This document shows positions 36,230 through 45,729 of a DNA stretch of 64,000 bases, in pieces. The translations under genes were made by a program, and so were the position numbers. Below the pieces are notes generated by a model. The model saw only the letters and a program-made list of their open reading frames with translations. It had not been told where the DNA came from and made no database searches. Origin of the DNA: Arthrobacter echini (GTDB lineage: Bacteria; Actinomycetota; Actinomycetes; Actinomycetales; Micrococcaceae); NCBI RefSeq assembly GCF_004803505.1, contig NZ_SSWH01000006.1:62001-126000 (forward strand). The letters run 5' to 3'. Position 1 is the first letter of the stretch. Each line of letters starts with the position of its first letter.

Positions 36230-37417
36230 ATGTCCTCCCCCAGCGTCACCACAGCCATCACCAACGCCCACGTGGTCCCGATCGACGGCGAACCCTTCGA
36301 CGGCACGGTCCTCGTGGAGGACGGTCGTATCTCGGCCCTCGGAGCCGCGATCTCCGTGCCCGACGGCGCCACCGTCATCGACGCCGGCGGCAAGTGGCTG
36401 CTGCCCGGGTTCGTCGACGCCCATGTGCACCTCGGAACGCACGAGGAGGGTGAGGGCGCCGCCGGTGACGACACCAACGAGATGACGGACCCGAACATGG
36501 CCGGCGTCCGCGCCATCGACGCCGTCAACCCCTATGATCCAGGGTTCGACGACGCCCTCGCCGGTGGTGTGACCACGGTGAACGTGAACCCCGGCTCGGG
36601 CAACCCGATCGGCGGGCAGGCCGTTGCCATCCACACCCACGGGCGCTATCTCGAGGAGATGGTGCTGCGCTCCCCCAGCGGCCTGAAGTCGGCGCTCGGC
36701 GAGAACCCCAAGCGCGTCTACGGGGACAAGGGCAAGACGCCCTCCACTCGCCTCGGCACAGCCCTGGTGATCCGCGAGGCGTTCATGAAGGCCCAGAACT
36801 ACCTGGGCAAGGCCGACGAGAACGCGCGCGATCCGCATCTCGAGGCCCTGGCCATGGTGCTGCGCCGTGAGATCCCCTGGCGCCAGCACGCCCACCGCGC
36901 GGACGACATCGCCACGGCGATCCGGCTGGCCGACGAGTTCGGCTACGACCTCGTGCTGGACCACGGCACCGAGGCCCATCTGCTCGGAGATGTCCTGGCG
37001 GAGCGCGGCACGCCCGTGCTGATCGGTCCGCTGTTCACCACGAAGTCGAAGGTGGAGCTGCGCGGCCGGTCGATCGCCAATCCCGGGAAGCTGGCGAAGG
37101 CGGGCGTCGAGATCTCGATCATCACCGACCACCCCGTGATCCCCATCAACTTCCTCGTTCACCAGGCCACACTGGCGGTCAAGGAGGGCCTCGACCGCGA
37201 GACGGCGCTGCGCTCCATCACCATCAATCCGGCCAAGGTGCTCGGCCTCGCCGATCGGCTCGGCTCAATCAGCGTCGGCAAGGACGCCGACCTGGTGCTG
37301 TGGAGCGGTGACCCGCTCGATGTCATGCAGCGCGCGCTGCAGGTGTGGATCGGCGGTACGGAGGTCTACTCCTACGACTCGGCAAGCGGCAGTAGCACCG
37401 TCGCTCCGCGGGGCTGA
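36230..37417 (+). CDS. Amidohydrolase
   Basis: The 395-residue protein has the metal-dependent amidohydrolase barrel: HxH in GFVDAHVHLG, further His ligands in WRQHAHRADD and VLDHGTEAHLLG, and the catalytic Asp in IITDHPVIPINF. The C-terminal SISVGKDADLVLWSGDPLDV segment completes the composite beta sandwich. The substrate is not evident; imidazolonepropionase or prolidase-like members are nearest in motif. ATG 36230 follows AGGAAAGG. The next gene begins 8 bp after its stop. Confidence 0.88.
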   Translation: MSSPSVTTAITNAHVVPIDGEPFDGTVLVEDGRISALGAAISVPDGATVIDAGGKWLLPGFVDAHVHLGTHEEGEGAAGDDTNEMTDPNMAGVRAIDAVNPYDPGFDDALAGGVTTVNVNPGSGNPIGGQAVAIHTHGRYLEEMVLRSPSGLKSALGENPKRVYGDKGKTPSTRLGTALVIREAFMKAQNYLGKADENARDPHLEALAMVLRREIPWRQHAHRADDIATAIRLADEFGYDLVLDHGTEAHLLGDVLAERGTPVLIGPLFTTKSKVELRGRSIANPGKLAKAGVEISIITDHPVIPINFLVHQATLAVKEGLDRETALRSITINPAKVLGLADRLGSISVGKDADLVLWSGDPLDVMQRALQVWIGGTEVYSYDSASGSSTVAPRG

Positions 37418-37425
37418 TCGGCTCC

Positions 37426-37842
37426 GTGGCACGAACGCTGCCGCCACGACCCTTCACACTGCGTGCCGCACTTGCGGTGTGGCTCGTGATCGCTGTGCTG
37501 CTGCTCGTGGCCGCCGCGACCTTCATCAGCTCGGCCGCGCTGCAGAATCTCGACCGCGCGGGATCGATCGGCCTCGGCTCCCTGTTCGGCGTCGTCGCGA
37601 TCCTCCAGCTGGTTCTCCTGCTGCCGCTACGCCGCGGTAGAAGGAGCGCCCGCGAGATGCTGAGCACCATCGGCATCCTGCTCGGCGTGCCGATCCTGGT
37701 TCGCGGGACGCCGGGCCTGTCGCTGATCGCCGGGGCCATGCTCCTCGCGGTGCTGCTCATGTGGCTGCCGCAGAGCAGCGACTACTTCCAGCTCACCCAG
37801 CCCAAGGCGAAGAGAAAGTTCAGGCTGCCCGGGTCGCGCTAG
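37426..37842 (+). CDS. Four-helix membrane protein
   Basis: The 138-residue protein starts at GTG 37426 and has about four transmembrane helices (20-42, 50-68, 80-98, 100-115) and a basic tail. It follows the amidohydrolase with a gap of 8 bp, so it is probably in its operon. Function is unknown. Confidence 0.7.
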   Translation: MARTLPPRPFTLRAALAVWLVIAVLLLVAAATFISSAALQNLDRAGSIGLGSLFGVVAILQLVLLLPLRRGRRSAREMLSTIGILLGVPILVRGTPGLSLIAGAMLLAVLLMWLPQSSDYFQLTQPKAKRKFRLPGSR

Positions 37843-37855
37843 CACCCTGCCGGGC

Positions 37856-37878
37856 GCGGGCGCACTGCTCGCGCCCGC
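37856..37878. terminator. Hairpin between the convergent membrane-protein and hsdR genes
   Basis: Perfect 8-bp arms at 37856-37863 and 37871-37878 lie between the end of the membrane-protein gene (37842) and the end of hsdR (37964). The GC-rich stem may end both transcripts; there is no T-tract. Confidence 0.5.
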
Positions 37879-37963
37879 CGACAGCCTCCTGCCGGCGCAG
37901 CCGATGGGTGCGGGCGCAGCCGATAGGTGCCGCGAGCTGATCGGTCCCCCTCTGCGATTCCGC

Positions 37964-40900
37964 TCAGCCCACGCGTGCATGGCTCTCGATGGTCCGCAGG
38001 ACACCGAAGAGCCTGACGACGCCCTCCTCGCCGAAAAGAACATCGGGACCTGCCGGAGCCAGTTCGTTGTAGGGCGAGTCGAACAACGCGCCTGGGGACA
38101 CAGTCCCGTTGTCGACGAGGTGGTTCGTGAGGACCTGCAGGAAGTCGAGCTGCTGGGCCGTCAGCGTGGTGTTCGCAACGAACTCGGCGAGCGCTTCCTC
38201 CACCGCGTCGCGGTCCAGGCCCACCAGCGACCGCACGTACAGTCCGAGACCCTCGGCCGCGGCCCTGTCGAGATCCTCCCGTGAGCCGAGGCCGCTCTCC
38301 AGCAGGATGCGTTCCAGCTCGGAGAGGTCCAGCGCTGTGAGCTGCCTGTTCCGGCGCAGGCGCTGGATGGCGGCGTGGTCCTGGTGGTCGGCAAGGTACT
38401 GCCGGACCTTCTCGCGGTAGCGGGCAAGGTCCATATGGCCGTTGGATGCCCCCACGAGGTCGGTTTCTTCGAGCTCGCCGAGTTCGTCCAGGAAGTTCGT
38501 GTAGACGACGTGCCGCTTGCGTTTCTCGATCAGGTGGACGAGTTCGCGGAGCCGGAGCCTGATCTCCTCCAGCCATTCCGCTGACACGGACTCCCATTCG
38601 GCGTCGTCGAGGATCGCCTCGATCAGCGGCAGTTGCGCCGCGATGGCGGGAACGTCCGGCTGGTCCTGCAGTGCGGCGGCTACGGCTTGTACTTTCGTCC
38701 GCAACGGACCCAGCGGGCTCCCCTGGAGTGCTGCCAGTTCCGTTCGCAGCACAAGATAGTCGAAGCGCTTGGCCTCCTCCGTGTCGGGCAGGGCGCCGAT
38801 GGATGCCAACCGGGCAATCTCGGTCTCGAGCGCGTCGAAGTCCTCGCGGCCCAGGGACGTCCAGGTCGATTCCTCCGTGAACTTCTCCACCCATTTCCGG
38901 GCAGGCCTGACCAGGAAGTTCTCCAGCGGCAGCCTGCCCACGGTGTGCTTCAACGACTCCTGCAGTTCGACGACGAAGGGAGAGCCGGAATCCCAGGCGA
39001 GGTCCGCCGTCGTCCGCAGCAGCCGGACGCGCGTGGCGAAGGTGCTCTCCGCGAGGGAGGTGCCCAGGGAGCTTTCATTGCCGGGCATGCCGGCGTTGAA
39101 GTATTCGACGTTGCGGCAGAGGTCGAAGATGAAGAAGTCCTTCTTGTCCTCGCCGGGGCCGAAGAGGTCGGGGCACAGGCGCGTGCCGCGGCCCACCATC
39201 TGCCAGAACTTGGTCTTGGACCGGACCATCTTGAAGAAGACCAGGTTGACGACTTCGGGGACGTCGATGCCCGTGTCCAGCATGTCCACGGAGATCGCGA
39301 TGTGAGGGTCGGCGTCGCGGCGCGAGAACTCGTCGATGAGGTTCTGTGCATAGTTCACCTGGTACGTGACCACCCGGGCGAAGTGTCCTTTGAGGTGCGG
39401 GTAATTCTTGTCGAAGCGTGTCGCGATGTATTCGGCATGCCGGTTGTTCTTGGCGAAGATGATGGTCTTGCCCAGGCGGTCGCCGCCCGCCACCTTGTGC
39501 CCGTGCGTCATCAGCACTTCGAGCGCCTTGTCCACCGTGTCGGTGTTGAAGAGCCAGGAATTGACGACGGCGGGGTCCACGGATTCGGGGATCTCGCCGT
39601 CCTCGTCCCAGTCGAGCTCGTCCCACTGCTCCTTCTCGTGCTCGGGGAGGTCGTCGTAGGCGATGCCCTCGTACGGGAACTTCAGCGGCACCGGCACAAC
39701 GCGGGGAGGTACGAGGTACCCGGCCTCGATGGCTTCGTTCAGTTCGTAGGCGAACGTGGGGACGTTGTCCTCGATGCCGAAGAGGCTGTAGGTGTTGCGG
39801 TCCACCTCCGACTGGGGAGTGGCGGTGAGGCCGATCAGGAGCGAGTCGAAGTAGTCGAAGATCGCCTTGTACTTCTGGTAGATGGAGCGGTGGGCTTCGT
39901 CCACGATGATGAGGTCGTAGTGGCCGATCCCGAACCTGCGCTGGCGCAGCCTGCCCTCCGTCTTATTGATGAGGTTCATCATGGTGGGGTACGTGGCCAC
40001 GTGGATGCGGCTGTCCGCCTCCTCGCCGGAGCCCAGAATCACCGGGCCGGAGCCGGGGAGATGGGTTTTGAACGCGTTGGCGGCCTGCTTCACCAGGGCC
40101 ACGCGGTCGGCCAGGAAGAGGACGCGTTTGGCCCAGTTGGCTTCCTGCAGCAGTTCGGTGAGTGCGACGACGGTGCGCGTCTTGCCCGTGCCCGTCGCCA
40201 TGACCACGAGGGCTTTGCGTTCGTAGTCGTTCTCGTACGCTTCGGTGACGGCGCGGATGGCGTTGTGCTGGTACGGCCGTTCGACTATTCCGTCATCGAT
40301 CTGCTGCTGCGCCAGTGGTTTGCGGGTCTGCCGGCGGTTGACGAGGAGCTGGAGCTGGTCCCGTGTGTGGAAGCCCTGGACGGCCCTCTCCGGGTACATG
40401 GTGTCGTCCCAGATCCAGGTCTCGTGACCGGACGTGTAGTAGATGATGGGCCGCCTGTTGTACCGGCGTTCCAGACTGTCCGCGTACAGCTTCGCCTGCT
40501 GCTTGCCCACGTGCGGGTCCTTGGTGGTCCGCTTGGCCTCGACGACGGCGAGCGGAAGCCCGTCGGCGCCCCAGAGCACGTAGTCCACGTAGCCGACGCC
40601 GCTCAGCGTGCCGCTGGCCGTGGGCATGGTGTCCACCTTGAATTCCCGGTCCTCCGGATTGTCCAGCGGCCAGCCGGCCTCCTCGAGGTTCCCGTCGATG
40701 AGGCGACTGCGGGTCAGCGCCTCGTCGTAGTCGTGCTGGTCCGGGACGGTCTGGTTCTCTTGTTTGATGGTGGCAATCTCGGCCTGCAGCTGCTTCAGCT
40801 GTGCTGCGAAGTCCGCCGACTCGGCGGCGGCCCTGGCCAGGGCCGCGTCCTTGGCCTTGAGCTCCTCCTCCAGTTTCTGGAGCGCCTCGGGAGATTGCTG

Positions 40901-41392
40901 CTGGGCAGGAGCTGTGCCGGCCGGGGCGAGGTGTTCAGCGTCGAACGCCAGCGACGGCGGCAGCTGGCTGCCGTTCTTCGCATAGTTCCGGGCGAGCCAG
41001 TAGCAGACGTGGTGCAGCTCCCGCAGGACGATGTCCGCGCCCTGTGCGGTGGGGTCGACCGGGTTGTGGACGGCGTTGTTCCCGGCTTTTCGGATGATGG
41101 TGAGTTTGCCGCCGATGACAGTGCCCACGAGCCCCTTGAACGCAGGCTCATTGAGCAGGGCGTTGAGGTCTTCCTTGTACGGGAGCGCCAGCGCGGTTTC
41201 CACCGTGTAGAGCCATTCGACGAGCCGCTCAACTGTGTACCGGGAGTAGAACATGGAAGCGCGCGGGTCGATGCGGGCGAACTTCTCGGCACGCCGGGCA
41301 TATTGGGCGAGGTCAGGCCACTCGGCCAGCAGAAAGCCGAAGTTGCTGTTGCCTGCCCCCACTACTGGACCCCCGTCGCTGCCACGCCGCAT
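37964..41392 (-). CDS. hsdR: Type I restriction enzyme R subunit
   Basis: The protein of about 1142 residues has an N-terminal DUF4145-like helical part (LLAEWPDLAQYARRAEKFAR). The nuclease motif YVDYVLWGADGLPLAVVEAK (D-x-E-x-K) is followed by SF2 helicase motifs: MATGTGKTRTVVALTE (I), IIVDEAHRSIYQKY (II), GLTATP (III) and MVGRGTRLCPDLFG (VI). The C-terminal domain is EcoEI-like. It translocates and cuts unmodified DNA with HsdM and HsdS. Start ATG 41392 is assumed; TTG 41407 and GTG 41365 are alternatives. It is split from hsdMS by mrr and by vapBC on the other strand. Confidence 0.92.
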   Translation of the reverse strand: MRRGSDGGPVVGAGNSNFGFLLAEWPDLAQYARRAEKFARIDPRASMFYSRYTVERLVEWLYTVETALALPYKEDLNALLNEPAFKGLVGTVIGGKLTIIRKAGNNAVHNPVDPTAQGADIVLRELHHVCYWLARNYAKNGSQLPPSLAFDAEHLAPAGTAPAQQQSPEALQKLEEELKAKDAALARAAAESADFAAQLKQLQAEIATIKQENQTVPDQHDYDEALTRSRLIDGNLEEAGWPLDNPEDREFKVDTMPTASGTLSGVGYVDYVLWGADGLPLAVVEAKRTTKDPHVGKQQAKLYADSLERRYNRRPIIYYTSGHETWIWDDTMYPERAVQGFHTRDQLQLLVNRRQTRKPLAQQQIDDGIVERPYQHNAIRAVTEAYENDYERKALVVMATGTGKTRTVVALTELLQEANWAKRVLFLADRVALVKQAANAFKTHLPGSGPVILGSGEEADSRIHVATYPTMMNLINKTEGRLRQRRFGIGHYDLIIVDEAHRSIYQKYKAIFDYFDSLLIGLTATPQSEVDRNTYSLFGIEDNVPTFAYELNEAIEAGYLVPPRVVPVPLKFPYEGIAYDDLPEHEKEQWDELDWDEDGEIPESVDPAVVNSWLFNTDTVDKALEVLMTHGHKVAGGDRLGKTIIFAKNNRHAEYIATRFDKNYPHLKGHFARVVTYQVNYAQNLIDEFSRRDADPHIAISVDMLDTGIDVPEVVNLVFFKMVRSKTKFWQMVGRGTRLCPDLFGPGEDKKDFFIFDLCRNVEYFNAGMPGNESSLGTSLAESTFATRVRLLRTTADLAWDSGSPFVVELQESLKHTVGRLPLENFLVRPARKWVEKFTEESTWTSLGREDFDALETEIARLASIGALPDTEEAKRFDYLVLRTELAALQGSPLGPLRTKVQAVAAALQDQPDVPAIAAQLPLIEAILDDAEWESVSAEWLEEIRLRLRELVHLIEKRKRHVVYTNFLDELGELEETDLVGASNGHMDLARYREKVRQYLADHQDHAAIQRLRRNRQLTALDLSELERILLESGLGSREDLDRAAAEGLGLYVRSLVGLDRDAVEEALAEFVANTTLTAQQLDFLQVLTNHLVDNGTVSPGALFDSPYNELAPAGPDVLFGEEGVVRLFGVLRTIESHARVG

Positions 41393-41470
41393 GTGGGAAC
41401 CAGTCAACCATGCAGAAGCGACGGTCCCGGACTTGTAGAACAGAGACTACTTCGGGAATACAGTGCATTC

Positions 41471-41767
41471 ATGGACAGGGTCGGCGTGCGGGAACTGAAG
41501 CAGAACCCCAGGGCTGTCATCGAGCGCGTTGAGCACGGAGCCAGTGTGGAGATCACCCTGCAGGGACGGGCTGTGGCCAGAATGTCTCCGATCACGCACC
41601 GCCGGAAGTGGACACCCGCTGCCGACGTTGCCCGGGCTCTCGAACTGGCCGGACTCGATGCAGACCAGACCGGCTGTTGGTTGGAGGAGCACCGGCAATC
41701 CCGCGAAGCGGACCCCTTGGTGGATCCGTGGGAGACGCGGAGATCCTCCTCGATACGAACATCCTGA
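41471..41767 (+). CDS. vapB: Phd/YefM-type antitoxin (VapB-like)
   Basis: The 98-residue protein starts with DRVGVRELKQNPRAVIERV and EITLQGRAVARMSPITHR, the DNA-binding fold of Phd/YefM antitoxins. The C-terminal part (about 50-98) would wrap the toxin. Its stop lies about 40 bp inside the following PIN-domain gene, showing tight coupling. The pair is divergent from hsdR, 78 bp from its start. Confidence 0.87.
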   Translation: MDRVGVRELKQNPRAVIERVEHGASVEITLQGRAVARMSPITHRRKWTPAADVARALELAGLDADQTGCWLEEHRQSREADPLVDPWETRRSSSIRTS

Positions 41768-42120
41768 TCAGCCCGCCGGCGGAGTGGCCGGAAGGTGAGG
41801 TGCTGGGGTCAAGCATCATTTCGCTGGCGGAGCTGCATTTCGGCATCCGTTCCTCCGCTTCAGAGGAGATCCGGAGGCAGCGCGTACGCCGCCTCGCCGT
41901 TTGGCGGGAGCTGATGGACTGGCTCCTTTTTGATGAGCCTGCGGCGGAGAGCTACGGGGAGCTGGCGGCAAAGGTCCGCTCGCTTCGGCCGCAACATGCC
42001 AGGAGCAAGGACATCATGATCGCAGCGCAGGCCCACTCGTTGGGGATTCCCTTGATGACGCGGAACGCGAAGGACTTCGAGCTGGTCAGCGACGTCGTCG
42101 AGATCCTCGAGGTGGAATGA
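41728..42120 (+). CDS. vapC: PIN-domain toxin (VapC-like)
   Basis: The protein of about 130 residues has the four acidic PIN positions: D9 in EILLDTNILI, E in SSIISLAELHFGI, D in ARSKDIMIAAQA and D/N in MTRNAKDFELV. VapC toxins cleave RNA, often tRNA, and are blocked by VapB. GTG 41728 is the likely start, within the antitoxin gene in another frame. The gene ends 30 bp from the convergent mrr stop. Confidence 0.88.
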   Translation: MGDAEILLDTNILISPPAEWPEGEVLGSSIISLAELHFGIRSSASEEIRRQRVRRLAVWRELMDWLLFDEPAAESYGELAAKVRSLRPQHARSKDIMIAAQAHSLGIPLMTRNAKDFELVSDVVEILEVE

Positions 42121-42150
42121 AGCATTCCATGCCCCATGCACAGAGCAGCA

Positions 42151-43086
42151 TTACTCGAAGAAGTCCTCGTCCAGCTCCACCACGTCATAGCTCTGCTTCA
42201 CTTGGACGCCTACCCGGTACTTGATCATGAGGACAACGAGACGGGCGGCGTCGATCAGGATGATCCGTGATGGGACGTTCTCGGCGTACTGACGCGCTGC
42301 CGATGTGAAGGTACTGGTGGTGATGAAGACGCCGCGGGACGCCCCGACGCCGTGCAATGCCCCCACGAAGGCCTGGATGGTTTCACGCCCCACCGTGTTG
42401 CCATCGGCGTAGCGCTTGGCCTGGACATAGATTCGGTCAAGGCCGAGGGCATCCTGGTCGATCACGCCATCAACGCCGCCGTCGCCCGAGCCGCCGATCC
42501 GGCGCCCCCGCTGTTCCGCCCCTCCGTAACCCATTTTGAGGAGCAGGTCTACGACGGCTTCCTCGAAGAACTCAGGAGCATTCTCCCGGAGCTTCTGGAT
42601 CAGATCCGCACCAACCTCGGCGTTGATCCGGTCCATGGCGGTGTCGATGACATCGTTCGGATCCTCGTCCTCGTCGAGGGCATCCGCTTCTGTAGCTGAC
42701 GAGATAGCCCTCCGAGCCGCGCTCACCTCGGCCCGGTGCCGACGGTAGGCATCAATTTCCCGCAAGTGAGACTGAGCGAGACCCTTCGGATTGTTGCTCA
42801 GGAGCTGGCGCCCGACGTCCGTGATGACGTACAAAGCGCTATCAGGTCGCTCAAGTGCGGTGGCGGCAATCAGGTGGGATAGGGACCACCCGACCCGTCC
42901 CTTCGCTTTGAGGCTTCCGGAGTTGACTCGGACTGCGCGCTGTTCGTCTGTGAGGCCCACAACGTCCATCGCCAATTTGGCCAGATCACTCCGGGTCTTC
43001 GGCTGCCCGTCAGCAAGCACTTGCAGGATAGCCGACATGAAGCCGTGCCAGTTCGGAATACCGTCCTGCTCGGTCGCCTCAGTCAT
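42151..43086 (-). CDS. Mrr-like restriction endonuclease
   Basis: The 311-residue protein has an Mrr N-terminal winged-helix domain (about 1-100: WHGFMSAILQVLADGQPKTR ... GRVGWSLSHLIAA) and a C-terminal nuclease domain. The nuclease motif is the PD-(D/E)xK variant D-x(n)-QxK, seen as GSGDGGVDGVI and IYVQAKRYADG, with EFFEEAVVDLLLKMGYGG before it. Mrr enzymes cut methylated DNA. ATG 43086 overlaps the hsdS stop by 1 bp (GTG 43089 would overlap by 4), so it is a third gene of the hsdMS operon. Confidence 0.88.
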   Translation of the reverse strand: MTEATEQDGIPNWHGFMSAILQVLADGQPKTRSDLAKLAMDVVGLTDEQRAVRVNSGSLKAKGRVGWSLSHLIAATALERPDSALYVITDVGRQLLSNNPKGLAQSHLREIDAYRRHRAEVSAARRAISSATEADALDEDEDPNDVIDTAMDRINAEVGADLIQKLRENAPEFFEEAVVDLLLKMGYGGAEQRGRRIGGSGDGGVDGVIDQDALGLDRIYVQAKRYADGNTVGRETIQAFVGALHGVGASRGVFITTSTFTSAARQYAENVPSRIILIDAARLVVLMIKYRVGVQVKQSYDVVELDEDFFE

Positions 43087-44237
43087 CACAATTCTCCCCT
43101 GAACGCTCGGTGCTGAAGGGAAGCGAACAAAGCATCCAGCTCAGCCAGGTGCTTACGGTGTAGTTCCTTCAACCGTTCGACGGCGGCAACGCGGGTTGCG
43201 AACGTCTGCTGTAGTTCCATCGGCGGAAGCGCTATAGGTATCGAGAGGAGCTTCGGTTGCGAAATGTTCTTCATCGAACCGCCACTTCCGCTAGACCGTC
43301 GACTTATCTCACCGCGGACAGCAGGCGATTGAAGCGTCGCCAGCAGAAACCGAGAATCGGCTCTAGGAGTTGGGACAGCGCGCCATAGCTTGTCAGGAAG
43401 CACAGATTTGCCGTTCGTTGTCGCCGCCAAAGCACTCGATCCTACGAGTTCCGTTGTGTTGGCTCGGCTGATGATGACGTCTCCGTCACGCACAACATGA
43501 TCAGATGGGGGCTCGTAATCTTCTGGTAACGGTTTCGATTCCGCCTCCAGATACTGTCCCGAGGTGACGGAACTTATCTTCAAGACGCGAAAGGCGTTGG
43601 GGCTGTCATCGGGTCCGACCACATTCTTTCCTCCAACCAGCCTGCCGATTGCGTCCGACAGCAGCGCACGTGAAAGAACGCCACCGAACATTGAGTGAAA
43701 GATGGACTGGGTGAGCATGTCGAGGTGGGCGAGGGCTTCGCGGCGCTTGGTGCGGAGCTCGTCGGTCTTGTCCAGGATCGCCGCAATCCGCCGCTGCTCG
43801 TCGAGGGGCGGTAGGGGGATGCTCGTGGAAAGGAATTCTTTGCGATTAACGTGCATCATAGTAGCCCCGTGAAGGTGCCTTTTCATGCTGTCCAGAGCAT
43901 CGCTCAGCATGTGGCGGAGGTAGTTTTTGTCGACAAGCGCGTCGTCAGGGATGACTCTGAAAATGTGCTGGTTCAGAAGGGCAATATCGTCCTGGTCCCA
44001 CACGAAAACCCCGAGCGACGCTGACCATGAAACCAACAAATCGCCAGGTCGCACGTGGAGTTTCTGAGGGACAATGCGCTCGGTGCGGTTATACGCTTTC
44101 GACGGATCACTCAGGTTCTGAATTCGAATGATACGCGCTCCGGTCGGCCCCCAGTCTTCAGGCTTAAATGCAGCACCGTTTATGAAGTCCGCCACTTCCC
44201 CGAGGCGTACCCTTCGGGTTTCAACAAGCTCAACCAC
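43086..44237 (-). CDS. hsdS: Type I restriction system specificity subunit
   Basis: The 383-residue subunit has two target recognition domains, each followed by a conserved helical spacer: TSIPLPPLDEQRRIAAILDK with a long coiled helix near 140-190, and SIPIALPPMELQQTFATRVA with KHLAELDALFASLQHRAF at the C-terminus. These set the bipartite DNA site. GTG 44237 overlaps the hsdM stop by 8 bp and is preferred; an ATG at 44273 is possible. It is followed by the overlapping Mrr-like gene. Confidence 0.92.
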   Translation of the reverse strand: MVELVETRRVRLGEVADFINGAAFKPEDWGPTGARIIRIQNLSDPSKAYNRTERIVPQKLHVRPGDLLVSWSASLGVFVWDQDDIALLNQHIFRVIPDDALVDKNYLRHMLSDALDSMKRHLHGATMMHVNRKEFLSTSIPLPPLDEQRRIAAILDKTDELRTKRREALAHLDMLTQSIFHSMFGGVLSRALLSDAIGRLVGGKNVVGPDDSPNAFRVLKISSVTSGQYLEAESKPLPEDYEPPSDHVVRDGDVIISRANTTELVGSSALAATTNGKSVLPDKLWRAVPTPRADSRFLLATLQSPAVRGEISRRSSGSGGSMKNISQPKLLSIPIALPPMELQQTFATRVAAVERLKELHRKHLAELDALFASLQHRAFRGEL

Positions 44238-45729
44238 CGAGCAGCTCCCGCAGATCCGCCATGCCCTCAGCAATCTCAGCCTCGAGCCCGTCCAACACCG
44301 TCAGGATTTCCTCCGGGTCGGCGTGCTCGACGTCCTCGTGCTCGATCTCCTTGTACCGGTTCAGCGACAGGTCATAGTCGTTCGCGGCGATCTCCGAGAG
44401 CGGCACACAGAACGACTGGTCCGTGCGTGCCCGCTGACGTTCCGTCGTCGTGCGTTCATTCCAGCGGGCGAGGACGTCGGGGAGATCGGACGAGGCAAGG
44501 GGTGTGCGCTTGTCGTCGAGGCTGAAGCCGTCGGACTTCACGTCGTAGAACCAGACGTTGTCGGTGCCGCCGGAGTTGGTCTTGGTAAAGAACAGGATGG
44601 CCGTGGACACTCCCGCGTACGGCTTGAAGACGCCGGAGGGGAGCTTCACCACGGCGTCGAGCTTGTGGCCTTCGACCAGCATCTTGCGCAGCGCCTTGTG
44701 GGCTCCGGTGGAGCCGAACAGCACGCCGTCGGGAACGATGACGGCCGCGCGTCCGCCCGGTTTGAGCAGCTTGATGAAGAGCGCCAGGAAGAGGAGCTCT
44801 GTCTTCTTGGTCTTGACGACGGTCAGGAGGTCCTTGGCCACGTTCTCGTAGTCCAGGCTGCCGGCGAACGGCGGGTTGGCCAGGATGACGTGGTACTTCT
44901 CCTCCTCCTCGGCGTGGAGGTCGGCGAGGGAATCGCGGTACGAGATGTCCGGGTTCTCCACGCCGTGGAGCAGCATGTTCATGGAGCCGATGCGGAGCAT
45001 GGTGGAGTCGAAGTCGAAGCCATGGAACTGCTGGTTGTGGAAGAACTTCTTGCTCTCGTCGTTGGTGAGCAGGTTCGGGTTGTTCTTCCGCAGAAACTCA
45101 CCTGCCTGGACCAGGAATCCGCAGGTGCCCGAGGCTGGGTCGCAGATGGCCTCCAGTGGCTTGGGCGCGGTCATGCCCACCATCAGGTCGATGATGTGCC
45201 GCGGCGTCCTGAACTGGCCATTGGTGCCGGCGGACGCGAGCTTGGAGAGCATGTACTCGTAGAGGTCGCCCTTGGTGTCCTTGCCGTCCATGTTGATGCT
45301 GTCGATGACATCCACGACCTGCTTCAGGACGCCCGCGTTCGGGATCTTGAACTGCGCGTCCTTCATGTGGTGGCTGTAGGTAGACTCCTCGCCGTTGGAC
45401 AGCTTGGGGAGCTCGTTCCGCAGGAACGGGAAGACACTCTGCGAGAAGACGGTGAACATCTCAGCCTGGGAGAAGTCCTTGAACCGCGACCAGCGGAGGT
45501 CGGCGTAGGGACGACCCTGCGGGTCCAGGCCGTCCGGGAACACCGCATTCTGCAGCGGCTGGCCCAGGAGGTTGGCCCGCTTCTCCTCGCGCGTGTGGTT
45601 CTCGTCGAGACGCTTCAGGAACAGCAGATACGTGATCTGTTCGATGACTTCCAGCGGGTTGGAGATACCGCCGCTCCAGAACGTATTCCAGACCTTGTCT
45701 ACCTGGGACTTGATTTCACCTGTGATCAC
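44230..45729 (-). CDS. hsdM: Type I restriction system methyltransferase subunit
   Basis: The 499-residue N6-adenine methyltransferase has an N-terminal helical domain (KVWNTFWSGGISNPLEVIEQ, then ITYLLFLKRLDE), SAM motif I (DPASGTCGFLVQAGEFL), the catalytic NPPF motif (VILANPPFAGSLDYENV) and IVPDGVLFGSTGAHKALRKM. Motif I has Cys where Gly is usual in the GTGGF form. Start GTG 45729 fits the conserved N-terminus; the open frame runs 310 bp further up without conservation, and no clear ribosome site is seen. It leads the operon hsdM-hsdS-mrr. Confidence 0.93.
   Translation of the reverse strand: MITGEIKSQVDKVWNTFWSGGISNPLEVIEQITYLLFLKRLDENHTREEKRANLLGQPLQNAVFPDGLDPQGRPYADLRWSRFKDFSQAEMFTVFSQSVFPFLRNELPKLSNGEESTYSHHMKDAQFKIPNAGVLKQVVDVIDSINMDGKDTKGDLYEYMLSKLASAGTNGQFRTPRHIIDLMVGMTAPKPLEAICDPASGTCGFLVQAGEFLRKNNPNLLTNDESKKFFHNQQFHGFDFDSTMLRIGSMNMLLHGVENPDISYRDSLADLHAEEEEKYHVILANPPFAGSLDYENVAKDLLTVVKTKKTELLFLALFIKLLKPGGRAAVIVPDGVLFGSTGAHKALRKMLVEGHKLDAVVKLPSGVFKPYAGVSTAILFFTKTNSGGTDNVWFYDVKSDGFSLDDKRTPLASSDLPDVLARWNERTTTERQRARTDQSFCVPLSEIAANDYDLSLNRYKEIEHEDVEHADPEEILTVLDGLEAEIAEGMADLRELLGG

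Noticed and set aside
38633-41767. Long plus-strand frame across hsdR
   Set aside because: Shadow of hsdR; only its last 98 codons (from 41471) form a real gene, the antitoxin.
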